From: Histoplasma ohiense
Taxonomy: Eukaryota > Ascomycota > Eurotiomycetes > Onygenales > Ajellomycetaceae
DNA: 64,000 nucleotides
Reading direction: 5' to 3'
Assembly: GCA_017607445.1 (NCBI GenBank)
Contig: JAEVHH010000005.1
Span: 3,229,001-3,293,000, forward strand
The translations under genes and the position numbers were made by a program. Below are positions 23,783 through 34,900 of this stretch, one piece after another. The notes under the pieces are model-generated. The model was not told where the DNA came from and searched no databases. It saw only the letters and a list, made by a program, of their open reading frames with translations. How positions within the stretch are numbered: position 1 is the first letter of the stretch; every line of letters starts with the position of its first letter.

Positions 23783-24949
23783 TCAGGAGCAACTAACAGC
23801 TTCCTGAACCTTAACTTCAGACGCTGGCGCATCACCTTCATCAGCTTCAGCTCCCTGATCATCTTCCTGACCATATCTCTCGCCGGGATTTTCCTTAAGA
23901 ACACCGCCTTTCCTCTTCGGCAAAACCAAACAAAATGCCGTCCCCCAATCCCCCAGCTCAAGCCATCTAATCATAATTTCAATAACGTGGTTCGTAGCTA
24001 GCACATAACGGCTCTGCATCTGCATGTAATCGCCAATGGGGAGCTTCGCCGTCTTGATCCCCTTCCCCATAGCGCTCTTGTAACAGACTCCCTTGTGCCG
24101 GTTCTTGTCAACTAGCCCACCAATGATATATGTGCTAAATGGCTTCAACTCCGTCAAAGTATTCGGGCTGTCGCTGCTGAGGTAAATGACCTCCCCATCA
24201 TCGGGGCTGACGGCGTCTTTGCCAGCAAACACCCCCATCATCTTGCCCCCCGTGGGCTTGCGCATCCGCTCCCTGGCCTGTTCAGCCGCGACCACATAAT
24301 CTTCCTCCATAAAAGTAGCCCCCTTCCACCGCGTATATTGTTTCGAAAGCACGGTATCGAATCTCTCCTTCAGCCGTTTATTAAAGGATGAAATGAACAT
24401 GTGAGCTCTGAACTGCGCTTTTGCATTGTCAGAGTACGACCGAGTTATCTGGGAACCCAGTGATATGCGCTCCTTCTCAACCATGAGGTCGTCAAAGTCG
24501 CAATCGATCACAAACGCTATCGGGAGGAGGACGGACCGTTGCTGCTCGACTTTCTTCCGCTCTGATCTCGACAGCAAAGTCACATCATCTGGATCGATTC
24601 CGTCTTGTGCAGCTGTTTGGGCTTTCGCAGCGCGCTGGCGCTCCTTTTTCGCTACGATCTTCTCTTTGCGTTTTTCCTTGCGCAACTCCTTTCCGGCTGC
24701 CCATCGTTCTCGTTTTAGAAGTTTCTTTCTTTGGTTTTTTGATAACGGCTGGCCGTTTTCGTCTGTCTCGGGTATGGATTTAAGCGTAATATTTAGATGG
24801 CCGTTGCTTTCGGTCGCGCCATGGTTCTCAGCTGTGTTGCCATCGGGGGTAGAAATGGAAGTCGTTGTAGAGATCAGCCCCTCAGTCGCGGGGCTTGTCA
24901 TATCATGGGCGGTCTTCTGTAGTTTCCTTGGCCGCTCGCTATCATCCAT
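23783..24949 (-). CDS. TRM10: tRNA (guanine(9)-N1)-methyltransferase
   Basis: Single exon, 388 aa from the ATG at 24949 (MDDSERPRKLQ). A longer frame reaches 25168 but would run into the divergent NDUFA13 promoter and adds no conserved sequence. The N-terminus is disordered. A lysine/arginine-rich helix follows (LSKNQRKKLLKRERW), typical for tRNA binding by Trm10. The SPOUT methyltransferase core shows LPIAFVIDCDFDDLM, SQITRSYSDN, EVIYLSSDSPNTL, YIIGGLVDKNRHKG and KLPIGDYMQMQSRYVLATNH. The enzyme uses S-adenosylmethionine to make m1G9 in cytosolic tRNAs. The tail after the core is acidic and not conserved. Confidence 0.95.
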   Translation of the reverse strand: MDDSERPRKLQKTAHDMTSPATEGLISTTTSISTPDGNTAENHGATESNGHLNITLKSIPETDENGQPLSKNQRKKLLKRERWAAGKELRKEKRKEKIVAKKERQRAAKAQTAAQDGIDPDDVTLLSRSERKKVEQQRSVLLPIAFVIDCDFDDLMVEKERISLGSQITRSYSDNAKAQFRAHMFISSFNKRLKERFDTVLSKQYTRWKGATFMEEDYVVAAEQARERMRKPTGGKMMGVFAGKDAVSPDDGEVIYLSSDSPNTLTELKPFSTYIIGGLVDKNRHKGVCYKSAMGKGIKTAKLPIGDYMQMQSRYVLATNHVIEIMIRWLELGDWGTAFCLVLPKRKGGVLKENPGERYGQEDDQGAEADEGDAPASEVKVQEAVSCS

Positions 24950-25197
24950 ATTGGTTAAGCGATCTGAAAAAAGGTCATCGGAACGTGAGATTCTAATATA
25001 ACAATGCACGGATTTGGCCTGCAAACCCCGTAGGATGTTGAGCAAAGAAGAAAAAAGCCCTGTCCAATCACGCAGCGCCCATGTTTGACAGTCAGCAAAA
25101 TTCACGTGACCATTCTCCAAACCCTCAATCCGCCTTCCATCTCCAGCTTCCATAGTTCCTGGAAGCAACCTTCCAACCCACCAATTGAACCGCTACA
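24950..25197. promoter_or_regulatory. divergent promoter (TRM10 / NDUFA13)
   Basis: Only about 250 bases separate the two outward starts, so regulation is probably shared. Two inverted CCAAT boxes or similar sites may exist (CCAATCACG at 25063-25071, CCAATTGAAC at 25181-25190). Confidence 0.45.
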
Positions 25198-26219
25198 ATG
25201 CCTCAGGACATGCCCCCCGCTGGGGGCTATCAGCCCATCCAGTATAAGGTACGCCAGTGCGCCATCGAACCCGCTCCCCGAACCTGCCCTTGATTCTTTC
25301 CTGTATCCAGATTCCCCAGAGCGTCAACTAGTCAGGATAGCAAGATGGAGGCCATATCAGCTTTATGACGCGCGCCGTACTGACCCGGGGAAAAAAAAAA
25401 AAAAAAAATTACTGCAGCGCAACCTCCCCGTCCGCGGCTTCCGACCCGTCTACTACCTCGTCGGCATGCACCTGATCATGGCATACGGCTTCTACAAGGT
25501 ATTCCTGGGAATCCGGGAGCAGAAGTAAGTTAAGGGACATCGAATCGAACCACCACCACACACGAAAAACGAAAAACCTGTGATATCACACGATAAACCA
25601 GGTTCCCCCGCCCGCCCTCCCGGACCTCCATTTTTTTTACATTCCCCGCGTTAAAAATGGAGAGAGCTAACCAGCGCCCGAATTCCCATCGCCTCTTTTT
25701 TTTTTTTTTCCTTTGCAGTGAACTCGGTCGTGAAAAGATGTGGTCCCGCATCCACCTGATCCCGCTCCTCCAGGCGGAGGAGGACCGCGACCAGGTCCGC
25801 AGACACCTGGCGGACAAAGCGCGGGAGAAGCAGCTGATGGGAGCGGAGACTAAGGTTTATCATTCGGACCGGTGCGTTTTTTTTTTTTTTTTTTTTTCCC
25901 TTCCAACTACAACAATCAGGACTCCGCGCATATTTTCAGTCGTGTCTTGTGTATTGTTATATGTATGGGGGTGTGTGTGTGTGTGTATGCTTTGCCCGCA
26001 GGCTGGGAAGTTGCAAGTTGCAAGTTGCATATATACATAAGCTATTGTCCGGAGGAAGATCGCTGTTTTTTTTTATTTTTTTTTTATTTGGTGTTCCCGC
26101 ACGCTGGAATCCCCCTTTTATCTTTAGCCAACACTAACACATCCATTCTTAATTCGCGTCCCGCCTGTAGATTCGTGAGGCCGACGTTCTGGTACACCCC
26201 TGCCAACGTGACGAAATAA
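25198..26219 (+). CDS. NDUFA13: NADH:ubiquinone oxidoreductase subunit NDUFA13 / GRIM-19
   Basis: Four exons: 25198-25248, 25418-25524, 25719-25871 and 26171-26219, encoding 119 aa. The protein begins MPQDMPPAGGYQPIQYKRN, has one membrane helix (YYLVGMHLIMAYGFYKVFLG, about 29-48) and a charged C-terminal helix (RIHLIPLLQAEEDRDQVRR), and ends FWYTPANVTK. Size, order and the GGYxPIxYKRNLPxRG opening are those of GRIM-19, an accessory subunit of mitochondrial complex I. Introns are long for this genome (169, 194 and 299 nt) and each contains a long homopolymer: A18 at 25391-25408, T14 at 25696-25709 and T21 at 25877-25897. Confidence 0.96.
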
Positions 26220-26612
26220 AGAACGATGTCTAGAGGGAAAGGGGATAGATAGGGATAGGGATGCGGTGTGCGGTGTGCGGTGTGCGGTGTGCGGTGTGTG
26301 GGGGCTTTAAATGATATCTCTCTGTGCAAACTTGCATGAAAGGGAGAAGAAGGGAGGTGGGGAGGGGGGGAGGGGGGGCGGCCGAGGTTTAGACCCCTTC
26401 AAAAACACAAATTATGCTTTCTCTGCTTGGTTTTGTGTATGAAGAATGCTGAATGGGATGAGGGGATGGGGAGATGGAAGGGCAGTCTCGGAGTGGGTGT
26501 GGTTGGTGGATGAAAGAAAGAAAAGAAAGAAAAAAATTCTGCTCGGCTGTGGAAAGGTTGTTGTTGTTGTTGTTGTAGGCCGTTGGCCGTTCATAGAGGT
26601 AATGGGAATTTT

Positions 26613-26646
<34 letters not shown>

Positions 26647-27479
26647 CCTTTGGGATTCTCTTTTTCTTTTCTTTTCGTTGCGCTATGTACTGTACTGCCT
26701 ACTGCCTACTGCCTTTTTTTTCCCCTTGATAGAGAGAGAGAGAGAGATAGGCGAAAGACGGGGGAAGAATAATTCAAGTTTCTGTACATCTTTTTAAATA
26801 TAGTTTACATACATACATCTATCTATCTATCTACCTGGGATCTGTTGATGGGGTCCCCCCCTCTATTTATTTTTATTTATATTTTTTTTTTTTTAGAAGA
26901 AAATACATAGTTTGAGATGATAAGTTACACACACATAAATGGTAAATAGGTTCGGAGCTTTCTCTCTGCCTACCCATCTCTGCGTATTTAATCCGTATCG
27001 TTTGTGGATACGGATATAAAATAGGATATCTATCTCTATCTCTATCTCTATCTCTATCTCTATATATAATAAAAAAAAGAGAGCTAGAGATTTATGACAG
27101 AAAGATGAAAAAGGTAAAAGAAAAAAAAAGAAAAATACCACACGGACGCACACGCACACATGTGCATTTTGGCCCAAAGAAGATTGGATTGGATAAAGAA
27201 GAGAGTGTGGGTTTGTTTTTTGGGAGGGAGGATTTCGGGCGTGGTGCTAGGGCTCATTTCATAGATCCCACGTGTATATATATACCTGCTACCTGCTATT
27301 AAACAGATATGTGTATATATATACCTGCTACCTGCTATTAAACAGAACATCATCAACTCACTCTATCCAATTCCCGCAAGTAAACGGGGGTTTGAAAAAA
27401 AAAAAAAAAAAAAAAAAACACCAATCGATCAGAAATCAGAGAAATATATGTGAAGAGAGAGAAAATTAAAAAAAAAAAT
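26220..27479. repeat. convergent intergenic region dense in microsatellites
   Basis: Between the stops of NDUFA13 and isocitrate dehydrogenase. It contains five copies of a 7-bp unit GCGGTGT (26263-26297), TTG repeats (about 26557-26576), T32 (26615-26646), GA repeats (about 26731-26748), CTAT/CATA repeats (about 26805-26832), a CTATCT array (about 27029-27066), a 39-bp tandem duplication (27272-27346) and A24 (27395-27418). No gene is supportable. Confidence 0.85.
27272..27346. repeat. 39-bp direct tandem duplication
   Basis: A block beginning GTGTATATATATACCTGCTA at 27272 is repeated exactly at 27311, covering almost two full periods. It lies in the 3' region downstream of the isocitrate dehydrogenase stop codon. 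Confidence 0.85.
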
Positions 27480-29894
27480 CTACAACTTCGCATTCGCCAG
27501 ATTCTTCTGCAACCGTTTCTCTACCGCTTCTAGATACTCTCGCGTCGTCACCCACGCCGCGCGATCCTTGCGCCCGCACGCTAGCGCCAGGTCCTTGGTC
27601 ATGATCCCGTCCTCATCGACGACGTCGATGCACGCGCGCTCCAGCTGCTCCGCCCACACGACGACGTCGGGGGTGTTGTCGAGCTGGCCGCGGCGGATGA
27701 GGCCGCGGGTCCAGGCGAAGATGGACGCGATGGGGTTGGTGGAGGTTTCGTTGCCCTTTTGGTATTCGCGATAGTGGCGGGTGACGGTGCCGTGGGCGGC
27801 TTCGGATTCGAATGCCTTGCCGTCAGGAGTTGTGAGGGTGGAGGTCATCAGGCCGAGGGAGCCGAAGCCTTGGGCAACAATGTCGGATTGGACGTCGCCA
27901 TCGTAGTCTGTTGGAAGGGGGTTGTTAAATGTATGTGTGTGGTGTGGGGGGGGAAGGTAAACATGGGCCAAGCGAGGGTTGTGTGGGCTAGGCTTACTCT
28001 TCATGGCGATGACGAAGCCACCATCGCTCTTGATCATCTGTGCGACCATGTCATCAATAAGTCTGTGTTCGTACCAGATGCCCTTGGCATCGAAGTCCTT
28101 CTTGTAGTTCGCCTCAAAGATCTCCTGGAAGATATCCTTGAACCTCCCGTCGTATTTCTTGAGAATAGTATTTTTGGTGCTCATATACAGGGGCATTTCT
28201 TTTAAGAGGGCCAGTTTGAAGCTGGCATGCGCGAAGCCGGCGATGGAATCATCTGTGTTGTATTGACTCATGGCAACTCCGCCGCCCTCGAAATCGAAAA
28301 CCTTAATGTGCTCGGGCTGGCCGCCTTTCGGCGTGTAGACGAGCTCGAGGGTGCCTGGTCCGGGGACGACGAGGTCCTTGGCACGGTATTGGTCTCCAAA
28401 TGCATGACGACCGATGATAATTGGTTTCTTCCAGCCGGGTACGAGTCGGGGGATGCGAGGAATCACGATCGGTTCACGGAAAACGGTTCCGCCTCTAGAG
28501 AGGTATTAGCGAGGCTGATTTCTAGCTATCTGAACGAGCGAAATTTAGATTGAATTTAGATTTGGAAAGGCTCACAGGATGTTTCTGATAGTCCCATTTG
28601 GAGATAGCCACACTAGAGAAGAAGTGAATTAGTAGCTGTCGAAAAGAAAATATGCGGGAGCTAATTGAAGGCTCAGGGCTGCGGACTCACTCTGCTTCAG
28701 CTGAAATTCTTCGACTCTGGCCTCGTCTGGGGTAATAGTAGCGCACTTGACGCCTACCCCGTATTTCTTGATAGCCTCTGCGGAGTCAATGGTGACTTGG
28801 TCGTTGGTCTGGTCACGGTATTCTAAGCCCTATGAAGACCACACATGTTAGCAAACCATGTCCACGAGAACGATTCGAAGGGAAAAAGAGAAAAAAAAAA
28901 GAAAGGGAAAGGAGATCTCTACATACCAGATCATAATACTTGAGGTCGATATCAAGATATCTGAAACTCCAATCGGCCTTAGTAATGCTAGAGATCAACC
29001 GGACGCAAAAGAGGGGAGAGAGAATGGGGACGGGGTCAATCAGACTGACGGGTGTATAAACTGGAAGGTGAAGAAAAGGAGGTTAGCTTCCCGCTTCTTG
29101 GAAGTTGATAGCAAATCAGGAGGGAGTATCGTGCTTTACTTTATCCTTGATATCTTGCCAAATAATCCTTGTCATCTATGTCGCCAGCTCAGAGAATGTC
29201 TCGGTCAGTGTTCGTTGATAAGAAAAAAGCCAAACGAAGAATAAGAATTGCACCAGCACAATTCAACGCTTTGCGACACCACCGCACATAACTCCCAATA
29301 AAAATAAAAATGAAAATGCAAATGAAAATAACATGAAACACAGATAATATCCACGCCAAATCAATACATTCATCATATCCAGTACGACATGGAATTGACG
29401 CTGCGCGTAGCTTTTTATGTCGCCCTGTACGTGGTGGGGTTGAGGAGAGTTGAGGTGTGGAGGGGGCAATGCACATGTTCACACCACCCTCCTCTTTAAA
29501 TTTAAAAAAAAAAAAAAGAAAAAGAAAAAGAAAAAGAAAAGAAAAAGGAACAACATACCTCATCGCCATCCAATTCCACCACGGGGTTCTTCACCTTGAT
29601 CTTCCGGCGGGAGCCTGTCATTTTGCGTGTCTGTGAGGTTGAAGGGAGGATCGCCCCCGGGAAAGCTCTCTGGGTGGAGCTGGCGAGGAGGGAGGAGGAT
29701 GGCGGTTTTGGCAGACCAGAAGAGAGGCGCAAGAAGGGGGCGGAGGCGGAGGAGGAGGAGGAGGAGGAGGAGGAGGAAGAAGCAAACGAAGCACGCTGGG
29801 CGACGGATAGAGAGCCGCGGAGTGCGCCAGCGGAAGAAGAAACCAAGGGCAGCGGGAGTCGGGTATGAACGGAAGTGGGCCGGAGGGAAGGCAT
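27480..29894 (-). CDS. IDP1: NADP-dependent isocitrate dehydrogenase, mitochondrial/peroxisomal
   Basis: Eight exons: 29894-29559, 29175-29140, 29060-29050 (11 nt), 28960-28927, 28829-28691, 28612-28576, 28494-27998 and 27907-27480, total 505 aa. The presequence is Arg/Ser-rich with 11 consecutive serines encoded by a GGA/TCC repeat (near 29750). The core reads VVELDGDEMTRIIWQDIKDK, then FIHPYLDIDLKYYDL, WLSPNGTIRNILGGTVFREP, NYDGDVQSDIVAQGFGSLGL and EAAHGTVTRHYREYQKG. It decarboxylates isocitrate to 2-oxoglutarate and makes NADPH. Met93 (MTGSRRKIKV) opens the mature domain, and the C-terminus is AKL, a PTS1-type peroxisomal signal. The Aspergillus nidulans idpA gene is known to give mitochondrial and peroxisomal forms, so dual targeting is likely here. 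Confidence 0.96.
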
Positions 29895-31452
29895 GGCTCC
29901 AGACAGATTGACTCCAGATTGACAGCACCCGAGATCTTGACACCAGCAGCAGTCAGCAGAAATCAGCAGCAGTCAGTCAGTCAGTTAATTAATCGCTTGA
30001 TGCTGCGTCAAGCTCCCTTTCTTTCTTTGGTTGTAAAAATCTGGCGCGTCTGCTTCCGATTGTCTTTTCCCCTCCCTCTAGTGTTTTTGTAATTTTATCT
30101 TTTTTCCGGGCCCGACTTGTGGTGGATATTTGAGTTTACTTCACAGAGCTCAAGCTCGAAACCGTGAGGGACGAAGGACAGCAGTGAACAGTGAACAGTG
30201 ATGGATGTGGAAGTGGAAGTGGAAGTGGAAGAGGAAGAGGGTGAAGAAGCAACACGGATAGCAGTTTCAGACACTTGCCCCCATCATCCATCCCTCCACT
30301 CCACTCCACTCCACTCCACGGTGCTGACTACTCTTACCTCATACAGCCATCCTCCTCCTCCTCCTTCCTCCTCCTACGCGGCCAGCGCCGGCAAAACTGT
30401 CCCGATTCAGCATCCCGGCCCCTCGGCTGGCCTGCTGTCATTGGCTGTCATTGGCTGTCATTGGCTGTTCAGCCTGGCGGACGAATGGGCAGCCCGCGCT
30501 AGGCTGTATCCGGCTACGCCAAGCCCCGCGTGATGCAACCTTATATATGACGTCGGCTGCCAGGCTGCCGCTAGATCCGAGGCCCCACTGGTGCCTGGAC
30601 GCTGCTATTGGCGGAGAGTGGCCGGGACACCCCACGGCGGGGTGACATTGGCCGCAGATATGAGGATAAGATGTATACTCCAGTACATACAGTACATGCC
30701 TGTTACTACTCCTGCCTGGGCAGTGATGTGATACCTTCTGCCATTGCAATGTACAGTACATGTACATACTTGTCCATACATACACATCCACATCCATGCA
30801 GGTCGTCGGGCCAAGGATCCCCCCGCTTTCCCTGCACATGCAATGATGCACTCACGGCTAATCTTATCTTCAGTGTTCACACTACTGGGCCATACTGTGT
30901 ATGTACTGTACATGTACATAAAATAATAGCCACTAACTATGGCAGTAGTACTGTCTACTGTCCTCCATCAAACCCCAAACAATCATGATAAAAAACTCCT
31001 AACTATTGACTGAATATATAATGGCTCCTCTGCCGTACCCCCGTACCCCGTACCCCTTTCCCCTTTCCCCCACTCGCCCCTGACCGGGAATTGCCATGCT
31101 ACTGTACCTGGACGATACCCATGAGCACGGTCCGTACATTGCGTGACCGGGTTACCATTCCAATCTCATTGCATGCTTGCATGCATTGTCTTCGTGGGGT
31201 TGGGGGGAGAATAGCGGGGCGGGAAGCAGAGCCTGCTCCGTACGTTGATGGGGGGCGTGGATTATCTTCAAAAAATAAACAATAATGTCGAGAATGAGAT
31301 TAGCTTCTATCTTTTTTTATCTCTAGTATCATGTATGAGAGGAGAAGAATGTAAAGATCCTGATAGAGATCGAAAGGAAGACTCTAGAAGCTGGCAGGAA
31401 GGAAGAGGTATCACGCATGTTTCTCCCACGGTCCCCCGCCAGATAGATTCGG

Positions 31453-31491
<39 letters not shown>

Positions 31492-31723
31492 CGCACCCTG
31501 GAATTTTGTTGAATGGATAAGAGTAGGGGGGACAGGGAGGGTGTGTGTGGTGGGTATGGGTGGACTGACTATGCGTCGTCCGTTGTTGAAATTTTTAGTG
31601 TTTCTAATTTACTCCTCTTCCTTCCTTTCTTTCTCTTCTCTCTCATATATAAATCTAAACGGAGATAAAGAGCTCTTTCTTTCATTTTCATCTAGGTCAT
31701 GGGTCAAAAGGAAACTTTCTATT
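29895..31723. other. upstream region of isocitrate dehydrogenase, repeat-rich
   Basis: Holds the IDP1 promoter and the 3' region of C1-THF synthase. It includes short repeats of GTGGAA (about 30207-30232), the CCAAT-type array described separately, many GTAC palindromes (30670-30925), a CCGTACCC-type run (about 31033-31062) and A36 (31453-31488). Open frames here are driven by the repeats and are not supported as genes. Confidence 0.6.
30434..30470. promoter_or_regulatory. tandem inverted CCAAT boxes at 10-bp spacing
   Basis: The 10-mer CTGTCATTGG occurs three times in a row, giving three ATTGG (CCAAT complement) cores exactly one helical turn apart. Further ATTGG cores follow at 30606-30610 and 30648-30652. 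They lie 540-760 bases upstream of the IDP1 start. CCAAT is the site of the HAP/CBC complex in fungi; function here is inferred. Confidence 0.4.
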
Positions 31724-31952
31724 TCAGAAAAGACCATCAATTTCGCCAGTCTCGGCATCAACATCGACATTGAGATATCCGGGTGCAGTGGGGAGGCCGG
31801 GGATGGTTTGGATATCAGCGGCGAGTGCGTACCTGTAAGATATATATTCGTTAGTTTCATACATCTTTGAATTTGGAGTATACAGCCCGCCAGCCCGTCC
31901 TGAAGAATTAAAACAAACCAAACCAAGAAGGAAAGAAAGGGAAGAGAAAGGG

Positions 31953-31988
<36 letters not shown>

Positions 31989-34900
31989 ACATACAAATAT
32001 CCCGCACCAACGGCAAGCCTGACATCCCTGATTGGAACGGTGAAGCCAGTCGGCGCACCCTTGAGGTTCGGATCGTGGCTGAGCGAATACTGCGTCTTCG
32101 CAATGCAGATCGGGAGGTTTCCAAAGCCCTGCTTGGTATACGAGTCGACTTTCTTCTGCGCAAGCTCACTGAACTCCACCTTCGCGGCGCCGTACATTTC
32201 CTTCCCGATGCGCTCGATGCGCTCCTGCACCGTGCCCTCGAGATCATATAGCAGCTTGAAATCCTTGGGCTTCGAGCTGGCGATGATGACGCCCTTAGCT
32301 AGGTCGACGGCTCCGGCACCGCCCTCAGCCCAGTGGTTGGCGGGAATAGCATCCTCCGCGCCTGCGGCGATTGCCTCTTCGCGAATCACGGCCACCTCGG
32401 CGTCCGTGTCGGTTTCGAATTTGTTTATGGCGACCACGACGGGGATGCCGTAGCGCTTCGCGTTTTCGATCTGTTTCTTCAGATTGACGCAGCCGTTTCG
32501 TAGCAGTTCTACGTTTTCGGTGGTGTATTCTGCAGCCAGCGGGGCGCCGGGGGCGATAGGGGGCCCGCCTCCGTGAGCCTTGATGGCTCGGACGGTGGCG
32601 ACGATGACCACCGTGTCCGGAACGAGGCCTGATGAGCGGCACTTGATGTTGAAGAACCGCTCACCGCCCATGGTGAAATCGAAGCCAGCTTCGGTGACGA
32701 CGAACCCGGTCTTTTCCTCATGGTCCTCGTCTGGCTCTGTGCCTGCCAGTTTCAGGGCGAGTTTGTCCGCCACGACGGAATTGGCGCCAATGCTGATGTT
32801 GGCGAAGGGCCCAGCGTGGACAAACACTGGCGTTCCCTCGAGACTTTGCATGAGATTAGGTTTAATTGCATCCCTCATCAGCGCAGCGAGGGCGCCTCCG
32901 CAGCCAATGTCGTCGCAAGTGACGGGATCGCCGTTCTTAGACGTTGCAACCACCATTCTACCAAGGCGTTCTCGCATGTCGCCAAGGTCATTGCTCAGGG
33001 CGAGGATGGCCATACACTCGCTTGCAACGGAGATATCAAAGCCGGTCTGTCTAGTGTGGCCTTTCTCGGTTGCAGCCTGGCCAACCGTTATGGTACGCAG
33101 GTGCCTGTCGTTCACGTCCAGGACTCTCCGCCAGGTAATGGTCTCCGGGTCAATATCCAATCTTGCGAAGCGGTTGATTTCCTCTGGAGTTAGGTCGTTT
33201 GGGTCCGTTTTTGTAATCCCTAATTTCTTCAATCGTCGGAAGAAGATGCTTTGGAATTCACGTTTTCCCTTCTTGGCTGGCACTAGCCGTTTATATAGCG
33301 CAGCGTCGCTTTGCGTGGATTCGTGGAACATTCTCGTTTCGATAGCAGCTGCTAGCAAATTGTTTGCAGCCGTAATAGCATGAATGTCACCGGTCAAGTG
33401 AAGGTTGAATTCGTCCATAGGGATGACCTGACTGTATCCTCCTCCAGCTGCACCGCCCTTGATTCCGAAGGTAGGGCCTTGACTGGGCTGTCGGACGTTT
33501 GCAAAGACTACTCTGTTGAGATGGGCGCCAAGAGCCTGTGTGAGACCCATAGTCGTGGTCGATTTGCCTTCCCCCAGAGGGGTTGGGGTGATTCCAGACA
33601 CCAAAATATAGCGTCCGTTGCGGCGGTGAGAGAGACGATCTAAAAGATCAAGGCTAACCTTGGCCTTGGTATGTCCGTATGGCTCTAACTCGTGCGGTTC
33701 AATGCCGACCTCTGCGGCAATCTGGGTAATAGGCTTGGGCCGCTGGGCTCGAGAGATGGCGATGTCTGAGGGGACTGGGCTTTGAAGCTTGATAGGTAGA
33801 GGTGTGATGTGCCTATCCTTTTGCCTCTCGAAATAGGCTCTTGCGGAATTAACCACATTCTGAAGAAGCATGGCTACGGTCATAGGTCCAACGCCCCCAG
33901 GAACAGGAGTGATATGCGACGCGACTTCACTCGCCGAAGAAAACTCAACATCGCCAACCAACCGTTGGCCTGATTTCTTCGTTGCGTCAGGAATGTAGTT
34001 GGTGCCAACATCGATGACCACCACGCCCGGTCGAAGCCACGAACCCTTGACAAACTCGGGTTTCCCAATGGCAGCAACCAAGACATCTGCATCCTTGACA
34101 ATGGCTTCCAAGTTTTCGGTTTTAGAGTGGCAGACAGTGACAGTGGCATCCGCGCTCTTCAACAAGTAGCTGACAGGGCTTCCAACAATGTCACTTCTGC
34201 CCAAAACCACGGCATTTTTGCCGGCCAGCTCAACTCCAGTGGTACGAAGGAGTTCCATTACTCCCTGGGGGGTGCATGGAACAAACAGAGGCTTGCCTCC
34301 TCGCTTGGCCAGCTCTCCAATATTGACAGCTCCAAAGCCGTCAACATCTTTCTCCGCAGCGACAGCAGATGTAACAGTATGTTCGGAAAGGTGGCTTGGG
34401 AGAGGTAATTGGACGATAATGCCATGCACGCTCGGGTCGTTGTTTGCGAGTGAGATTTGTTGAAGCAGTTCGGGTTCGCTGATATCTTCAGCGAATTTGT
34501 GGAGTTTGCAGTGTATATTTGCCTATAGCCGTGGATAACCGGTGAGCGCCAGTGTGCTATTATTTTAATTGAAAAAAAAAAAAAGAGGGCGGGGTATATA
34601 CCTCTTCAGCAGCCTTCAGCTTCATGCGCACATAAGTGCCTATAAGCTGTTAGCAAACGAGCGAGAAAAGGAAAGAATAATAGAGTCTATGTCATACTGG
34701 AATCTGATCTGTCGCCAACTATATGCGAAATAAGTCCAGTTAGTTTCAAATTGCCGTTGAAAAAAAAAAAAAAAAAAAAAAAAAAGGTAACTCGTATGCG
34801 ATGAGATGCAGCTCATGCAATTGCAACAAATAGAGCACGTACTTTGGAAAATGACCAAGCAAGGCTTGAACCTAGGATTGGTTTCCTGTGACTTCTGAAT

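Noticed and set aside
29596..29911. Two Glu/Arg-rich plus-strand frames
   Set aside because: They come from the GGA repeat opposite the serine tract in the IDP1 presequence.
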